Below are positions 6,364 to 7,895 of a stretch of 7,895 nt of DNA, piece after piece. The notes beneath the pieces are model-generated. The model was not told where the DNA came from. It made no database searches and saw only the letters and a program-made list of their open reading frames with translations. The DNA comes from Bacteroidales bacterium. GTDB taxonomy: Bacteria; Bacteroidota; Bacteroidia; Bacteroidales; UBA932. Position 1 is the first letter of the stretch; the number at the start of each line of letters is the position of its first letter. The stretch is taken from contig JABUTP010000021.1 in the NCBI GenBank assembly GCA_021443625.1, positions 11,467 to 19,361 of the forward strand, read 5' to 3'. A program made the translations under genes and the position numbers.

Positions 6364-7390
6364 ACGACATCTCTCCGGCAATGGGTATGCTCATTCGTCT
6401 CATCGCTTCCTTTTGGGGGATGCCGTGCCCCAGAAGGAACATAAGCTTGGTGATGGAGGCCTCAACGGTGATGTCCCTGCCGCTGATGACACCCGCCTCA
6501 AGGAGTTGCAGCCCCGTTTCGTATTTGTTCATCTCGACCGAGCCGGTGGCGCACTGGGTGATGTTGACTATCACCTTGCCCATCTTCACGGCATCGCTGA
6601 GGGCATCCACCAGCCACTTGCGCTGGGGGGCGTTCCCGCTGCCGAACGTTCTGAAGATAACCCCCTTGACCGATTCGTTGCGGAGAATGCTCTCCACGAT
6701 GTCCTGCCTTATGCCCGGAAACAGTGAGAAAATCACGATGGACGGTTCCATCAGGAAATGTGGTTTGAAGACCCGAGAAGGGTCGTAGGAACGGATATAT
6801 TCCGTGTGGAAGGAGATTTCCGTGCCGGTCTGGGCAAGCAGAGGGTAGTTGCTCGAAACGAAGGCCGAAAGGTTGCTGGCGCTGACCTTGCTGCTGCGGT
6901 TGCCGCGCATCAGTTTTTCGTGAAAGTAGATGCAGACTTCCGGCACCACGGGATGTCCGTTCTCATCCTTGGCGGCTGCAATCTCAATGGCCGTGATGAG
7001 ATTCTCCTTGCCGTCGGTGCGAATGGACTGCAGGGGAATCTGGCTGCCGGTCAGAATCACGGGCTTGTTGAGCCCTTCCAGCATGAAACTCAGCGCCGAG
7101 GCGGTGAAAGCCATTGTGTCGGTGCCGTGTAGCACCACAAAGCCGTCGTATTCCTCATAATTGTCGCTGATGATATGCACGATTTCGGACCATGCGGCGG
7201 GGTCCATGTCGGACGAGTCGATGGGCTTCCGGAAACTGACCGAAGTAATCTCTGCGCTGGTCAAAGCCAACTCCGGAATGCACGAAACGAGTGTGCCGAA
7301 GTCGCAGTTTTCCAATGCGCCGGTCTGGATGTTCTGCACCATTCCTATGGTGCCTCCGGTGTAGATAAGCAGTATTTTGCTGCGTGACAT
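6362..7390 (-). CDS. ansA: Type I L-asparaginase
   Basis: 342 residues, near the 338 of Escherichia coli AnsA. The enzyme hydrolyses L-asparagine to aspartate and ammonia; the type I form is cytoplasmic, and no signal peptide is present here. The first catalytic threonine lies in YTGGTIGM (T14), the second active-site motif is HGTDTM at 88-93 (T90, D91), SSDM at 59-62 supplies the substrate-binding serine region, and RGNRSSK at 162-168 carries the conserved lysine K168. All elements are intact and the length is normal. The ATG at 7388-7390 places the first motif at the usual position. The gene is convergent with the fimbrial operon, with a shared terminator, and divergent from the COG0523 gene. 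It is a single-gene unit without a visible functional link to its neighbours. Two matching inverted repeats flank it. Confidence 0.95.
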   Translation of the reverse strand: MSRSKILLIYTGGTIGMVQNIQTGALENCDFGTLVSCIPELALTSAEITSVSFRKPIDSSDMDPAAWSEIVHIISDNYEEYDGFVVLHGTDTMAFTASALSFMLEGLNKPVILTGSQIPLQSIRTDGKENLITAIEIAAAKDENGHPVVPEVCIYFHEKLMRGNRSSKVSASNLSAFVSSNYPLLAQTGTEISFHTEYIRSYDPSRVFKPHFLMEPSIVIFSLFPGIRQDIVESILRNESVKGVIFRTFGSGNAPQRKWLVDALSDAVKMGKVIVNITQCATGSVEMNKYETGLQLLEAGVISGRDITVEASITKLMFLLGHGIPQKEAMRRMSIPIAGEMS

Positions 7391-7413
7391 ATAATGTTGT
7401 GTGTAGTTGTTTG

Positions 7414-7421
7414 CGAAATTA
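7414..7421 (-). promoter_or_regulatory. Candidate -7 element of the asparaginase promoter
   Basis: On the minus strand this reads TAATTTCG, one mismatch from TAnnTTTG, 23 bases before the ATG. No clear TTTG lies 19-21 bases upstream; that position falls within inverted-repeat copy B. It is the best candidate in the gap but weak. Confidence 0.3.
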
Positions 7422-7429
7422 ACAATTAT

Positions 7430-7473
7430 TTAAGAAGCTGTTTGAATTTTTGCAATTAAATTTAAACAGCTTC
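7430..7473. repeat. Inverted-repeat element, copy B
   Basis: The arms GAAGCTGTTT (7434-7443) and AAACAGCTTC (7464-7473) are identical to those of copy A at 6321-6363 and are separated by 20 bases instead of 18. The surrounding TTAA and inner AATT tracts are also shared. It lies in the divergent promoter region between the asparaginase and COG0523 genes. Confidence 0.85.
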
Positions 7474-7484
7474 CAATTTGTACG

Positions 7485-7492
7485 TATATTTG
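7485..7492 (+). promoter_or_regulatory. -7 element of the COG0523 gene promoter
   Basis: TATATTTG matches TAnnTTTG exactly and ends 20 bases before the ATG at 7513. The best -33 match at the right distance is TTTA at 7461-7464 (20-base spacer), which falls inside the right half of inverted-repeat copy B. Confidence 0.6.
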
Positions 7493-7512
7493 GCGGCACG
7501 AAATCAAATAAT

Positions 7513-7895
7513 ATGAAAGAAACTCCGATTCTCCTTCTCACCGGTTATCTCGGAAGCGGCAAGACAACCTTGCTCAACAGAATACTTTCCAACCGCCGCG
7601 GAATCAAATTCGCGGTAATAGTAAACGACATAGGGGAGGTCAACATCGATGCCGACCTTATCCAGAAGGGAGGTGTCGTGGGGTCCAAGGACGACAGTCT
7701 GGTTGCATTGCAGAACGGATGCATCTGCTGCACCCTCAAGATGGACCTGCTGGAGCAAATCCGCGACCTGGTCGATATGGACCAGTTTGACTATATAGTG
7801 ATAGAGGCCAGCGGTATATGCGAGCCGGCCCCGATTGCACAGACAATATGTTCAATGCCCGAGATGGGGCCCGATTTCAACCACAAGGGATATGG
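7513..7895 (+). CDS. COG0523 (CobW/YjiA-type) GTPase, N-terminal 127 residues (3' end outside window)
   Basis: A G3E-family P-loop GTPase of the COG0523 group, whose members act as metal chaperones or insertases, often for zinc, in the cytoplasm. The sequence begins MKETPILLLTGYLGSGKTTL, with the Walker A motif GYLGSGKT at residues 11-18. The family's metal-binding CxCC appears as NGCICCTLKMDL, and the G3E signature is met by IEASGICEP. The frame is open to the right edge; full members are usually 300-400 residues, so only the start of the GTPase domain is seen and the C-terminal domain is missing. The subgroup (zinc, cobalt or nitrile-hydratase activator) cannot be decided. The ATG at 7513 is preceded by an A-rich leader and a good -7 element. 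No metal-related gene is visible next to it. Confidence 0.93.
   Translation, partial: MKETPILLLTGYLGSGKTTLLNRILSNRRGIKFAVIVNDIGEVNIDADLIQKGGVVGSKDDSLVALQNGCICCTLKMDLLEQIRDLVDMDQFDYIVIEASGICEPAPIAQTICSMPEMGPDFNHKGY

Noticed and set aside
6381..7387. Several plus-strand ORFs opposite the asparaginase gene
   Set aside because: They are antisense shadows of an intact, clearly recognised ansA with all catalytic motifs.

Overview
The window looks like chromosomal DNA of a member of the order Bacteroidales, probably from the gut. The evidence is the promoter signature TAnnTTTG (-7 element), in one case with TTTG 19 bp upstream, the A-rich leaders without clear Shine-Dalgarno sites, and a fimbrillin-type (type V pilus, Mfa/Fim) locus made of lipoproteins. 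Genus cannot be fixed from the sequence alone. No intergenic gap exceeds 300 bases.

Left part (1-793, minus strand): the first 185 codons of glutamyl-tRNA synthetase (gltX, running off the left edge) lie downstream of a tRNA-Glu gene (anticodon CTC, CCA encoded). A strong terminator separates the two, so the enzyme and its tRNA substrate are neighbours on one strand. The tRNA has a textbook Bacteroidales promoter, which diverges from the promoter of the next unit.

Centre (912-6316, plus strand): a compact five-gene operon for a Bacteroidales fimbria. In order it holds a DUF3575-type predicted outer-membrane barrel protein, a FimB/Mfa2-type anchor lipoprotein, a 651-residue DUF4906-like lipoprotein (fimbrillin-like N-terminal half plus a long beta-rich C-terminal half), a lipoprotein that reads as BACON domain plus OB-fold-like domain, and a Mfa1/FimA-type fimbrillin as the last gene. 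A 7-bp GC-rich hairpin sits exactly between the last two genes, and a strong bidirectional terminator ends the operon. The likely scheme is that lipoproteins reach the cell surface, the fimbrillin polymerises after proteolytic trimming, the Mfa2-like protein anchors or caps the fibre, and the two unusual middle lipoproteins are accessory or tip components. These two are the most interesting genes here.

Right part (6362-7895): a type I L-asparaginase on the minus strand, convergent with the fimbrial operon, and the start of a divergent COG0523 (CobW-type) GTPase/metallochaperone gene cut by the right edge. Two near-identical inverted repeats of about 43-44 bp flank the asparaginase, one overlapping its stop codon and one in the divergent promoter region.

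Nothing here amounts to a proven new system. The best leads are the BACON-OB lipoprotein as a fimbrial component, the large DUF4906-like protein, the Lys-Ala maturation site of the fimbrillin, and the repeat pair around the asparaginase.
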